A stretch of DNA of 64,000 nucleotides, taken from contig OY987299.1 in NCBI GenBank assembly GCA_963920635.1, forward strand, positions 115,321,373 through 115,385,372, read 5' to 3'. Every line of letters begins with the position of its first letter. Positions within the stretch are counted from its first letter, which is position 1. Both the position numbers and the translations under genes were made by a program. Shown piece by piece: positions 34,832 through 42,469 of this stretch. The notes under the pieces were generated by a model. It was not told the origin of the DNA. It searched no databases and saw only the letters and a program-made list of their open reading frames with translations. This DNA is from Pseudeuparius sepicola. Its lineage: Eukaryota; Arthropoda; Insecta; Coleoptera; Anthribidae.

Positions 34832-35125
34832 ATGTCCTTCTTAAACAATTTAAATAAGAACTTGCTGCAGAAAAATCTGGTGAACGTTCGAGATTTGGAA
34901 GTAAATGAAAAGTTTGAGATTCAGAGTTTTAAGAGAATAAATACTAAGTATGGTGAAAAGGTGGTTGTGGAATTTGAAGACTTCAAGATGATTCTACCGC
35001 AGAGGTTTACGGATAAATTAACTCAAGAACGTATAGATGAGTTGAATGATGATAACAAAAGGTACTTTTTAACAAGCTTGGGACCTGTTGGTATAACGAC
35101 TAATATTATATTTTCTGAAGAATGA
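34832..35125 (+). CDS. Small TIR-encoded protein, possible OB-fold (copy 1)
   Basis: A 97-aa protein starting MSFLNNLNKNLLQ. I chose ATG 34832 because it follows a TATA/initiator pair; the open frame upstream runs through tip repeats and is not credible as protein. The core VRDLEVNEKFEIQSFKRI, then TKYGEKVVVEFEDF and ILPQRFTDKL, has the alternating strand pattern of an OB-fold single-stranded-DNA-binding domain. Proteins with this YG-K-VVEL / LP-RF pattern recur in insect Polintons, but their function has not, to my knowledge, been shown. A diverged start in the right TIR makes two copies per element. The copies differ at only a few residues (for instance ND/NG and GI/GK near the end). Confidence 0.75.
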   Translation: MSFLNNLNKNLLQKNLVNVRDLEVNEKFEIQSFKRINTKYGEKVVVEFEDFKMILPQRFTDKLTQERIDELNDDNKRYFLTSLGPVGITTNIIFSEE

Positions 35126-35273
35126 ACGTGAGTCTACGTCGCCATATCGAAGAATTGGAAAAGCTGAAAAACATGATTATTATGTATGAGTTAAATAAAA
35201 AGTTTAAAAGTGTAAAATTGTGAAAATAAAATATTATTTGTTTGTATGTTTTTTATTGTTTGTGGTCGAGGCC

Positions 35274-35309
35274 TATAAAAGTGGTAGTTGTGGAGAAGAT
35301 TCGTCAATC
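35274..35309 (+). promoter_or_regulatory. Core promoter of penton-like gene
   Basis: TATAAAAG at 35274 sits about 29 bp before an initiator-like GTCAATC (35303), and the ATG is at 35310. This supports the shorter start and a very short 5' leader. Confidence 0.6.
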
Positions 35310-36020
35310 ATGTCGCTGCTGTTCACCCTGCATGGATTTACTTCAACACTATCTATTGACTTTAATATTCCTATACATTTAGAACCAGATGTTGAGTATG
35401 GTTTGGCACTCCTAGGATTACACACATATAACAGCATACCCAATATAGATGTTGGTGTCAACAAATTTTATTATATAAACGCTGATGGATATCGCAATTG
35501 TTTAGTGATTCCCACAGGGTCGTATGAAATTGAGGCTCTAGAAGCGTACATAGTTCGCGCTTTAAGAAAAGAGGAATCTGATCAGAAAAATCCAATTTCA
35601 ATAAAGGCTAATAATAGCACCTTACAGTGCGAAATTTACAGTGATAAATATACAGTAGATTTTCGACCAACAGATTCTATTGCTCATGTGTTAGGGTTTT
35701 CTCCTAGTCTATTAGAGTCTGGTCAATTGCATACTTCTGATATATCTGTAAACATCGTGAAGGTCAGAACTATACATATAGATTGTAACGTAACATCTGG
35801 AGCATACTATAAAAATCAACCAACTCATACGATTTACGAGTTTGCAGTTAGCAGTGATCCTGGTTACGCCATAGACGAGTCTCCGAAAAATTTGGTGTAT
35901 ATGCCAGTTGCAAATCGTGAGATTCATAATTTAACGTTAACTATTCTCGATCAGAACTTTCACCCTGTAAATTTTAGAGGTGAGGAAATAATTGTGCGGT
36001 TGGAGTTGAAGCGTGTATAA
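35310..36020 (+). CDS. Penton-like minor capsid protein
   Basis: A 236-aa single-jelly-roll vertex protein typical of insect Polintons, recognised from SLLFTLHGFTSTLSIDFNIP, LEPDVEYGLALLGLHTYNSIP and NKFYY near the N-terminus. The family fills capsid vertices, corresponding to adenovirus penton base. ATG 35310 lies just downstream of a TATA/initiator pair, so the in-frame upstream extension from a GTG at 35220 (hydrophobic FVCFLLFVVEA) is probably not translated: the TATA box itself lies inside it. It is the first of a rightward cluster and is followed 27 bp later by a small gene. Confidence 0.85.
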   Translation: MSLLFTLHGFTSTLSIDFNIPIHLEPDVEYGLALLGLHTYNSIPNIDVGVNKFYYINADGYRNCLVIPTGSYEIEALEAYIVRALRKEESDQKNPISIKANNSTLQCEIYSDKYTVDFRPTDSIAHVLGFSPSLLESGQLHTSDISVNIVKVRTIHIDCNVTSGAYYKNQPTHTIYEFAVSSDPGYAIDESPKNLVYMPVANREIHNLTLTILDQNFHPVNFRGEEIIVRLELKRV

Positions 36021-36047
36021 AATTTTTTGAGTTCGATCAGAAACAAA

Positions 36048-36212
36048 ATGGTTTTGGTTTTTGGTGACAGATATCAACCGTATAAAAGACAATCACAACG
36101 CTGTAAAAACTCACTAGTAAAGATTTCACGGAAGGGTGCAGGTCGGCTCTCGTTGGAAAATCAGCAATTTCTAAAAGCACTTGGCTATGTCCCTAACACC
36201 TCAAGTGTTTAA
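36048..36212 (+). CDS. Small basic Polinton protein
   Basis: A 54-aa frame starting ATG 36048 (MVLVFGDRYQPYKRQSQR), with a Lys/Arg-rich middle and ending LKALGYVPNTSSV. It sits between the penton- and hexon-like genes and overlaps the latter's start by 26 bp in another frame. The tight packing suggests a real gene. I do not recognise a domain. The basic charge would fit a DNA- or capsid-associated peptide, but that is a guess. Confidence 0.5.
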   Translation: MVLVFGDRYQPYKRQSQRCKNSLVKISRKGAGRLSLENQQFLKALGYVPNTSSV

Positions 36213-37422
36213 TGTGCATCGCACTCCCAAATATGATGAATCTATCCAACGTTTAGAGAAGCGCACCTATTACCCATTTGTAAAGTCATTCAGGAATAAT
36301 GATATTGTGGAAATAACCATTAATCAGGGTGATGCATGGTTATTGATGTACGATGCTTCAATTTTTGTCAAAGGTGCAGTGACTAAGAAAACTGGTGCCG
36401 GAGATTGTAAACTATCCAACAATGCGGGGACATTTCTCTTCGATTCTATTTCTTACGAACTAAATGGTAAAGAAGTGGAGGTAGTGAGAAACCCGGGAAT
36501 TGTAAGCACAATCAGATCGTATCTTTGCTATACTACTAGTGACGAAAAATATATGTCAACAGCGAGCTGGGCTGGGGTCGATAAATCTTTCGCTGTCAAC
36601 AATGATGGAACATTCAATGTAAGAATACCGCTAAAACATCTGTTTGGAATATTCAACGATTATCAGATGGCAATTTGCGGCAAACAAACAGTGAGATTAA
36701 TACGAGCTCGAAATGATAACAATGCTTTATTACTAACCCAAGACGCTGCAACCCCGCTTCCTGCCATAACTGCAGAAATAACAATTTCCAACATTGAATT
36801 AAAAGTTAAACATATTCAGCCGAATGATATGATTAGATTGGATCTCCTTAAATCTATAAAAGTTGATCGTCCAATTATAATTGCGTTCCGTAAGTGGGAG
36901 TTACACGAATTGCCAAATCTTACTGTAAACTCCCGAAGAGAAATATGGGCTGTAAAGTCATCTGCAGCAGTGTCAACTCCTCGGTACGTCATCGTGGGAT
37001 TTCAGACTAATCGCAATGAGAATTCAAAAAAAAATCCCACGGCATTTGATCACATAGATACGACAGATGTGAGATTAATTGTAAACGGTGAATATTTTCC
37101 ATTCGAACGTCAGAGGTTGAATTTTGATGGTAACGACTTTCTGGAGGCCTATCACAGTTATGTGGAATTTTATTCAAGTTATATGAATGTGGGGGAGAGT
37201 CGACCGCTACTTAGCTATGCAGATTACAAAGATAATGCAACCTTGTTTGTCATTGACTGTTCTCGCCGGAGTGAATCTATAAAATTAAACACAGTTGACG
37301 TTAAGCTGGACATAGAAAACAGCAGTGGGTTTCCTGATAGAACTCGAGCCTACTGCATAATTATTCATGACTGCGCAATGGAATATTTACCTTTAAGTGA
37401 AACTGTACGAGATTTAATGTAG
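36187..37422 (+). CDS. Major capsid protein (hexon-like, double jelly roll)
   Basis: A 411-aa protein from ATG 36187 (MSLTPQVFNVHRTP); an upstream in-frame TTG is not needed. Size, position next to the penton-like gene, and features such as TYYPFVKSFRNNDIVEI, FLFDSISYELNGKEVE and LEAYHSYVEFYSSYM fit the Polinton/adintovirus double-jelly-roll major capsid protein, which trimerises into pseudo-hexameric capsomers. The frame is intact with no stops. It is followed by a TATA/initiator pair for the next gene. The fold is inferred from family knowledge, not computed. Confidence 0.85.
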   Translation: MSLTPQVFNVHRTPKYDESIQRLEKRTYYPFVKSFRNNDIVEITINQGDAWLLMYDASIFVKGAVTKKTGAGDCKLSNNAGTFLFDSISYELNGKEVEVVRNPGIVSTIRSYLCYTTSDEKYMSTASWAGVDKSFAVNNDGTFNVRIPLKHLFGIFNDYQMAICGKQTVRLIRARNDNNALLLTQDAATPLPAITAEITISNIELKVKHIQPNDMIRLDLLKSIKVDRPIIIAFRKWELHELPNLTVNSRREIWAVKSSAAVSTPRYVIVGFQTNRNENSKKNPTAFDHIDTTDVRLIVNGEYFPFERQRLNFDGNDFLEAYHSYVEFYSSYMNVGESRPLLSYADYKDNATLFVIDCSRRSESIKLNTVDVKLDIENSSGFPDRTRAYCIIIHDCAMEYLPLSETVRDLM

Positions 37423-37429
37423 TTCCTCA

Positions 37430-37462
37430 TATATAAAAGAACATTTATCGAGACATTTCAGT
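37430..37462 (+). promoter_or_regulatory. TATA plus TCAGT core promoter
   Basis: TATATAAAA at 37430-37438 and TCAGT at 37458-37462 are spaced about 29 bp to the initiator A, with the ATG at 37473. This is a textbook arthropod RNA polymerase II core promoter, and it probably drives the membrane protein and IAP genes. Confidence 0.75.
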
Positions 37463-37472
37463 TATAATCAAG

Positions 37473-37895
37473 ATGTTGCTGAGATTGGGTCACATTATAT
37501 TGTTCTCACTAATAAATAATGTGTTCTATATTTACAACCCTGAAGATGCTAAGGTATCTATTTGCGACCAGGATAAAAAATGTTTCCCATTTAAGACGGT
37601 AGTTGAAAAAATTTTGGTAGCAAGCCTACCTAAAAATGCTACACAATTTAAACTTCGAGCCGTACAAAATCATACGATTGCTGAAAGTGTGTGGAGGGAG
37701 ATCCCACCTTCCACCACGCCCACAATGGTCACACCCAGAGAACTCAGTCAAGAACAACATATAAAAGACCTCACATTTGTACCACTAATTTACTACATTA
37801 CTATATGTTCTTCATTGCTAGTAGCAAAATTATTTATTGAAATAGTAAGAATATTACTGAGTGAGAGATGGAGTATAATTACGAGAGTCTTCTAA
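37473..37895 (+). CDS. Putative membrane protein of Polinton
   Basis: 140 aa with a hydrophobic N-terminus (HIILFSLINNVFYIY; signal peptide or anchor), a middle with two cysteines (ICDQDKKCF) and one NAT plus one NHT glycosylation-type site, and a C-terminal span (FVPLIYYITICSSLLVAKLFI). The layout suggests a small membrane glycoprotein with its middle outside or in the lumen. I do not recognise the family. Its end overlaps the start of the IAP-like gene by 28 bp, so the two are probably co-transcribed. It might act at the host membrane or during egress; that is speculation. Confidence 0.6.
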   Translation: MLLRLGHIILFSLINNVFYIYNPEDAKVSICDQDKKCFPFKTVVEKILVASLPKNATQFKLRAVQNHTIAESVWREIPPSTTPTMVTPRELSQEQHIKDLTFVPLIYYITICSSLLVAKLFIEIVRILLSERWSIITRVF

Positions 37896-38305
37896 GAACG
37901 TTTGAAAACTGGTCAAGCCTCCTATCCCCAGAAAAGCTTGCCCGAGCGGGATTTTTTTATACGAATTATGAAGACGTTGTCCAGTGTCCATTTTGCAATA
38001 TCGAAGGATATAAATGGGAAAAGGATGATGATCCATGGCAAGATCATGCTAGCTGGAGTCCTAATTGTTCATTCATTAAGGGGGAAATCAAACCTGTGGA
38101 CATTCCACCCGAAAAAGCCATTCGGAGCACGAATCCCCAAACTACAATCGAGTTTTCATGTAAAGTTTGCTACTGCAAAGACATAGAAGCCTTGATGGTT
38201 CCATGTGGACATTTGGTGTGCTGTATGAGTTGTGCAGACTTCATGGAGAAATGTCCACTGTGCAGAAGTCTTGTGCAGCAGAAGATTCGAGCTTACCTCC
38301 CTTGA
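37868..38305 (+). CDS. IAP-like protein: one BIR plus RING
   Basis: A 145-aa inhibitor-of-apoptosis type protein. The BIR domain (about residues 5-75) shows the zinc pattern in VVQCPFCNIEGYKWEKDDDP then HASWSPNCSFI (Cys-x2-Cys … His … Cys). The RING (about 96-140) shows CKVC, PCGHLVCCMSC and KCPLC, a C3HC4 ubiquitin-ligase RING. Viral IAPs with this BIR-RING layout in baculoviruses and related viruses block host caspase-driven death. The ATG at 37868 is within the previous gene's end. Such cargo is likely captured from a host or a large DNA virus. All zinc ligands seem present. Confidence 0.9.
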   Translation: MEYNYESLLRTFENWSSLLSPEKLARAGFFYTNYEDVVQCPFCNIEGYKWEKDDDPWQDHASWSPNCSFIKGEIKPVDIPPEKAIRSTNPQTTIEFSCKVCYCKDIEALMVPCGHLVCCMSCADFMEKCPLCRSLVQQKIRAYLP

Positions 38306-38387
38306 AAATGTATTAATCTATATCACTGTAGGAAATAAATATTCTTAATTGAAAAACTGTTTATTATTTACATCCTGATATGTATAT

Positions 38388-39110
38388 ATGAGGCAAGCAC
38401 GTGATATATTATTAGATGTTTACAAGATGCGCATCGAACCACATCAGTTATCTCTACCAATCGAAAATTTAGATTTTGTTCGGAGTGAGAAATCTAAACA
38501 TGGAGTACTCTTGCCAAACTCTATTAGAGCTATATTTTGCGGTCCTAGCGGTTGTGGCAAAACAAACAGTCTACTTAGTTTAATATTCAACGAGAATGGG
38601 TTGAAATTTAAGAACATCTACCTTTACAGTAAATCCCTTTACCAACCTAAATATCAGTTACTACAAGATGTTCTTAAAAAAGCTAAATGTGTTGGTTATT
38701 TTCCATTTAGTTCAAACGATGACGTCATTGCACCGTCGGAGGCTAGAGAAAATTCAGTCTTTATTTTTGATGACGTGTCTTGTGACAAACAGGATAAAAT
38801 TAGAGAATTTTATTCCATGGGTCGCCATAAAAGTATAGATGTTGCATATCTGTGCCAGACATATTCAAAAATACCTAAACAATTAATACGAGACAATTGT
38901 AATGTAATCGTTTTATTTAAACAAGATGAGGTAAACCTTAAACATATTTATGACGAACACGTGTCACCAGACATCTCATACGGAGGTTTCAAGAATCTAT
39001 GCTCACTCTGCTGGAATGATACCAATTTTGGAACTCTGGTTATTGTTAAAGATTTCAATATGAATGAGGGTCGATATAGAATAGGGTTTGATAGGTATAT
39101 AAAGTTATGA
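38388..39110 (+). CDS. DNA-packaging ATPase (FtsK/HerA type)
   Basis: A 240-aa ATPase with Walker A GPSGCGKT at residues 52-59 and Walker B VFIFDDV at about 124-130, followed by MGRHKSIDVAYLCQTYSKIP, a sensor-like region typical of the A32-like packaging ATPases of Polintons and NCLDV relatives. It would pump genomic DNA into preformed capsids. Start at ATG 38388. Its stop overlaps the next gene's ATG (ATGA at 39107-39110), indicating coupled expression. The frame is intact. Confidence 0.93.
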   Translation: MRQARDILLDVYKMRIEPHQLSLPIENLDFVRSEKSKHGVLLPNSIRAIFCGPSGCGKTNSLLSLIFNENGLKFKNIYLYSKSLYQPKYQLLQDVLKKAKCVGYFPFSSNDDVIAPSEARENSVFIFDDVSCDKQDKIREFYSMGRHKSIDVAYLCQTYSKIPKQLIRDNCNVIVLFKQDEVNLKHIYDEHVSPDISYGGFKNLCSLCWNDTNFGTLVIVKDFNMNEGRYRIGFDRYIKL

Positions 39111-40045
39111 TAAGCACAATACGCTTATTATTAATCGAGATGTTGATGCAAGAACAGATTCAAGAAGCGCAGCGCGCAAAGAAAATCAGTGAACTAGCTC
39201 GAACGATTAGAAAAAAATATACAGCCTTAAAAATAGGTAAATTTGAGGAGGATGAAACATTACAAAAAAATTTCAAACCTGTGACAAACTCTCTAGCAAG
39301 TCTACAAGTTAAGGATGAATTAAAACCGGAAGTAAAACCGGAACTAAAACCGAAAGTCGAATCATTTATGGAAAAGTGGCGCAACACTTTGAAAAGTCCA
39401 ATTGCACTTTTAGGAGAAATGAATGAAACTTTAAATGATGTTGAGAAAGGAATTGACAAAGTGTACGGCCATTTTGATAACGTATATCCTAAAGTGGCTA
39501 TATCATGCGTAACTGAATTTATGGATAAATCGCCTAAAATCGATTGGAAATATGGTCCTAAGTATGACAAAACCAAATCAGTATGGAGTCTAGGAAATAA
39601 ACAAATCGATTTTGAAAAAGTGTCTGGCGATATAATCATCAACAAAACTCGATTCGCAGGCACTGATGGTCTCTACCAGCTAATTTTCTATGATAATCCA
39701 AAAAGTACTGAGGATGATTTGAAAAGTTACAAAGATATTTTAAATCTCACTGGTGCTCACCTTACTTCAAAGGGACGATTAAAATCTAGCAACAAAATTA
39801 AGTACTCTAATATTATTAAACCTCTTATGAAGGGGCCGGTGGCTACCTCCACGCCTGCGAAGGGTTCTGGCATGCATCTTAAGTATAACACAAAACCTGT
39901 GGAATATGTTTTCTGGGATAATCCTAATGAACTTGTAGACAGGTTAAGGTTACTAATAGCATCAAAAGATGCCGGAAATACTTCACACGAAAACGAAATC
40001 ATCGCCATAATTAATGAGATGAAGGAAGCGAAAATTATTCTCTAA
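39107..40045 (+). CDS. Conserved insect-Polinton protein of unknown function
   Basis: A 312-aa protein overlapping the ATPase gene by 4 bp. The N-terminal third is a charged coiled-coil-like region with a KPEVKPELKPK repeat. The C-terminal two thirds includes VWSLGNKQIDFEKVSGDIII, FAGTDGLYQLIFYDNP and a final ENEIIAIINEMKEAKIIL. I recognise this C-terminal block as recurring in insect Polintons as an uncharacterised protein. Its place among the morphogenesis genes suggests a virion or assembly role. No catalytic motif is visible. Confidence 0.75.
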   Translation: MISTIRLLLIEMLMQEQIQEAQRAKKISELARTIRKKYTALKIGKFEEDETLQKNFKPVTNSLASLQVKDELKPEVKPELKPKVESFMEKWRNTLKSPIALLGEMNETLNDVEKGIDKVYGHFDNVYPKVAISCVTEFMDKSPKIDWKYGPKYDKTKSVWSLGNKQIDFEKVSGDIIINKTRFAGTDGLYQLIFYDNPKSTEDDLKSYKDILNLTGAHLTSKGRLKSSNKIKYSNIIKPLMKGPVATSTPAKGSGMHLKYNTKPVEYVFWDNPNELVDRLRLLIASKDAGNTSHENEIIAIINEMKEAKIIL

Positions 40046-40058
40046 CGTTATTTACAAG

Positions 40059-40415
40059 ATGTCTTTAAACAAGTTCGGACGTGTTTCAAGATCTAGGATT
40101 AGTCCTTACTCATTGAATTATGAGGGGGATTTCAAAACCCGCAGACTGTGCAAAGTTAGTTATCCGATTAGCAGCAATGATGTCGTCACAAAGCAATATG
40201 CCGATGAAAATATCAATGCAACATTGAAAACGTTTAACGCGACTCTCGAACAACATAATAATTATATTGAGAGTACGGTTAAAGATGCTTTGGAAAAGGA
40301 GATTGATGAAATACGAAAATTTGCTAAAATCGTTGAAGAGTGTTATTTGAAAATAGTTGGTGAACAGGCCCAGCCAAACCCCAAATTGTTAGATACATTT
40401 AGAGAAGTCTCATAA
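40059..40415 (+). CDS. Fibre-like coiled-coil protein 1
   Basis: 118 aa starting MSLNKFGRVSRSRISPYSLN. The middle motif (RRLCKVSYPISSNDVVTKQY followed by ADENI) resembles the R-L-x-N-V … P … DA-x-K-x-Y-V-D strand-turn seen at the start of trimeric phage tail fibres. The C-terminal part is a long helix (ESTVKDALEKEIDEIRKFAK). The next gene is a paralogue, 28 bp away, with the same first eight residues. A trimeric attachment or spike protein is plausible but unproven. Confidence 0.65.
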   Translation: MSLNKFGRVSRSRISPYSLNYEGDFKTRRLCKVSYPISSNDVVTKQYADENINATLKTFNATLEQHNNYIESTVKDALEKEIDEIRKFAKIVEECYLKIVGEQAQPNPKLLDTFREVS

Positions 40416-40443
40416 TTTATAGTTCATTCAAGTTAGTTAAAAT

Positions 40444-40842
40444 ATGTCCTTAAACAAGTTCGGACGTGCTTCGAGACCGAAGGGCAGGTCTTGTCCACCT
40501 ATTTACACATTAAATTTGAATCTAGAGGGAAACTATGATTGTAACAATCGTAGACTGAGCAACGTTAAGACCCCGATCGATGGTAGTGATGCCAGCACAA
40601 AACAATATATCGATGAAGGGATAATTCATGCATTACAATATTTTTACACAAATCTTAAACAGCATACTGATGAATGTGATCTACATATTCGCAACACAAT
40701 GATCGAAAATTTTCAAGATAAGATTGATGAATTGAGAGAATTGACTAAAACTATAGAAGATTATTATTTAAAATTAACTGGTAAGCGTATGCAATCGTTA
40801 CTGTCTCTCAGACTGGCAGAGATCCTTAATGGTGATGCATAG
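40444..40842 (+). CDS. Fibre-like coiled-coil protein 2
   Basis: A 132-aa paralogue of the preceding gene. It begins MSLNKFGRASRPKGRSCPP, has the motif RRLSNVKTPIDGSDASTKQY followed by IDEGI, then a helical C-terminal half (DKIDELRELTKTIEDYYLKL). The motif is closer to the phage-fibre consensus than copy 1. The pair arose by tandem duplication, and the shared start with a diverged remainder suggests different partners or target ranges. The stop is 2 bp before the integrase ATG. Confidence 0.65.
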   Translation: MSLNKFGRASRPKGRSCPPIYTLNLNLEGNYDCNNRRLSNVKTPIDGSDASTKQYIDEGIIHALQYFYTNLKQHTDECDLHIRNTMIENFQDKIDELRELTKTIEDYYLKLTGKRMQSLLSLRLAEILNGDA

Positions 40843-40844
40843 TC

Positions 40845-41771
40845 ATGCACAGTAAAGAAAAAATTCAAGTAGTTAAGGAATTACATAAACCAGCTCGAAA
40901 AAATTATCCACGTCGTCGAACTATTATTAAAGGTTTAGACGATTTGTGGCAAGCCGATCTCGCTCAGCTGGATCAGTATGCTAGTCACAATCATGGTTTC
41001 AAATTCATACTTGTCGTAATCGACTGCTTCTCTAAATTTGTTTGGTGTCGACCGCTCAAATCCAAGTCTGCGGAAGATGTTACCAACACCTTCGCTGACA
41101 TCCTATCGGGAAGTCGAGAGCCTCGCAACCTGCAAACTGATCAGGGCAAAGAGTTTTATAACTCAAGATTTCAAAATTTGATGCGAAAATTCAAAATTAA
41201 TCATTACAGCACCTTTAGCAGCACGAAAGCCTCCATGGCTGAGAGAGTAATACGAACTCTAAAAGAGCGATTATTTAAGTATTTTAGTCTAAATGGTAAA
41301 TTTAAATGGGATGATTATTTGCCTACGCTAGTTGTCGATTATAATAACAGAAAACATAGAGTGATTCAAATGAAACCCAACCAAGTTAATAAAACCAATG
41401 AACAATATCTGCTTAAAAAAGTGTATAGTCACGTGAAGATTTTCAAAGGTAATAAATTGAAGGTTGGCGATATTGTGAGAATAAGTAAAATGAAACACAT
41501 ATTTGCTAAAGGATATACACCTAATTGGACTACAGAATTGTTTAAAATAAGTAAAGTACAAATAACCAATCCTCCCACATATCTTCTAGAAGATTTAAGT
41601 GGGAGATCTATAAAGGGTGGGTTTTACCGTGAAGAATTGCAAAAAACTGCAAATCCTGATATTTATCTGGTTGAAAAAGTGCTTCGTAGAAAAAGAGGGA
41701 GAGTATTGGTGCGATGGCTAGGGTTTGATAAGACCCACGATTCTTGGATAGACGAGTCAAACGTTGTGTAG
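40845..41771 (+). CDS. DDE integrase with chromodomain
   Basis: A 308-aa retroviral-type integrase that inserts Polinton DNA and makes the 6-bp duplication. The catalytic core has D38 (LWQADLA), D99 (LQTDQGKEF) and E133 (SMAERVIRTLKE). The C-terminal chromodomain (about 270-308) shows IYLVEKVLRRKRGRVLVRWL and HDSWIDESNVV, with the aromatic residues expected for histone-tail binding, which would direct integration to particular chromatin. There is no obvious HHCC zinc domain at the N-terminus. The frame is intact, and the gene is tightly packed between the fibre-like pair and the next gene. Confidence 0.95.
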   Translation: MHSKEKIQVVKELHKPARKNYPRRRTIIKGLDDLWQADLAQLDQYASHNHGFKFILVVIDCFSKFVWCRPLKSKSAEDVTNTFADILSGSREPRNLQTDQGKEFYNSRFQNLMRKFKINHYSTFSSTKASMAERVIRTLKERLFKYFSLNGKFKWDDYLPTLVVDYNNRKHRVIQMKPNQVNKTNEQYLLKKVYSHVKIFKGNKLKVGDIVRISKMKHIFAKGYTPNWTTELFKISKVQITNPPTYLLEDLSGRSIKGGFYREELQKTANPDIYLVEKVLRRKRGRVLVRWLGFDKTHDSWIDESNVV

Positions 41772-41787
41772 TGCTACAAACGATAAC

Positions 41788-42429
41788 ATGGTTGACAGCG
41801 GCTATGAAACTGATAGTGGTAGCGATTATGAAGAAGAAGTAAACAATGTTGGCGAAGATTCTATGCTTTTATCATCTTGTTTCACAATGCCTACATATAG
41901 TATTGCTAATGGATTGAGTATTATGAGATATTTCAAACCTCAAGTAAATATCCAATCAACAGTGCGTCGAAATGTGATTTCACTGGATCATTTGGAATGG
42001 AAAGAATTAGTGAATCATTTGAGCAACTTCACCAGCAATCTGGGTACACCTATGTTCATCAGATTTGATTCTAATATAATGTTAAGAACAATGTTGACTG
42101 CAGATGGAAATCAACGAGTGTTGCTTGCAAAAAATGGTGTTTGCCAATGGTTTTCAATATCGCAGGTTTTCGAGCTATTAAATATCGAACCATATATAAC
42201 CTTAAGGATAAACTTTTTGCTTAATTTTAAACTATATGATTTTTACCTCAATTTTTTAGATAAGGCTAATGAACTATTAGTACGTAGCAACTATGCCATA
42301 AATGTAATGGAAATTGTATTCTTAATGTGTAATGCTGTGTTTAGCATGGAAACACATTGCATTTTTGAGCTGTACTGTTATTATAATCAATTTCTGTTAG
42401 CAGACTTGTATAGAAGAAGGTTGGAATAA
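41788..42429 (+). CDS. Acidic-N-terminus Polinton protein, possible PC4-like
   Basis: 213 aa from ATG 41788 (MVDSGYETDSGSDYEEEVNN); the frame's earlier TTG is unlikely. The first 30 residues are very acidic. The segment VRRNVISLDHLEWKELVNHL resembles the end of the PC4/p15 single-stranded-DNA-binding coactivator fold (RKGISL-x-x-E-x-W-x-x-L). The C-terminal half is helical with several cysteines. It could be a DNA-binding late regulator. I hold this loosely; the gene itself is likely real, as the frame is long and follows the integrase by 16 bp. Confidence 0.6.
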   Translation: MVDSGYETDSGSDYEEEVNNVGEDSMLLSSCFTMPTYSIANGLSIMRYFKPQVNIQSTVRRNVISLDHLEWKELVNHLSNFTSNLGTPMFIRFDSNIMLRTMLTADGNQRVLLAKNGVCQWFSISQVFELLNIEPYITLRINFLLNFKLYDFYLNFLDKANELLVRSNYAINVMEIVFLMCNAVFSMETHCIFELYCYYNQFLLADLYRRRLE

Positions 42430-42469
42430 AACAATGATTACAAATTGTGTTTTTTATTTAAATATACTT

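Larger units (their letters stand above)
34616..35122 (+). repeat. Polinton left terminal inverted repeat
   Basis: 507 bp, nearly identical in inverted orientation to 54499-55005. It includes tip repeats, a G-rich stretch, a promoter and almost all of a small protein gene. Similarity ends at TCTGAAGAA, the last codons of that gene. Confidence 0.93.

Noticed and set aside
35220..35309. Hydrophobic N-terminal extension of the penton-like protein
   Set aside because: It would start at GTG and contains the gene's own TATA box; the family's usual start matches ATG 35310.
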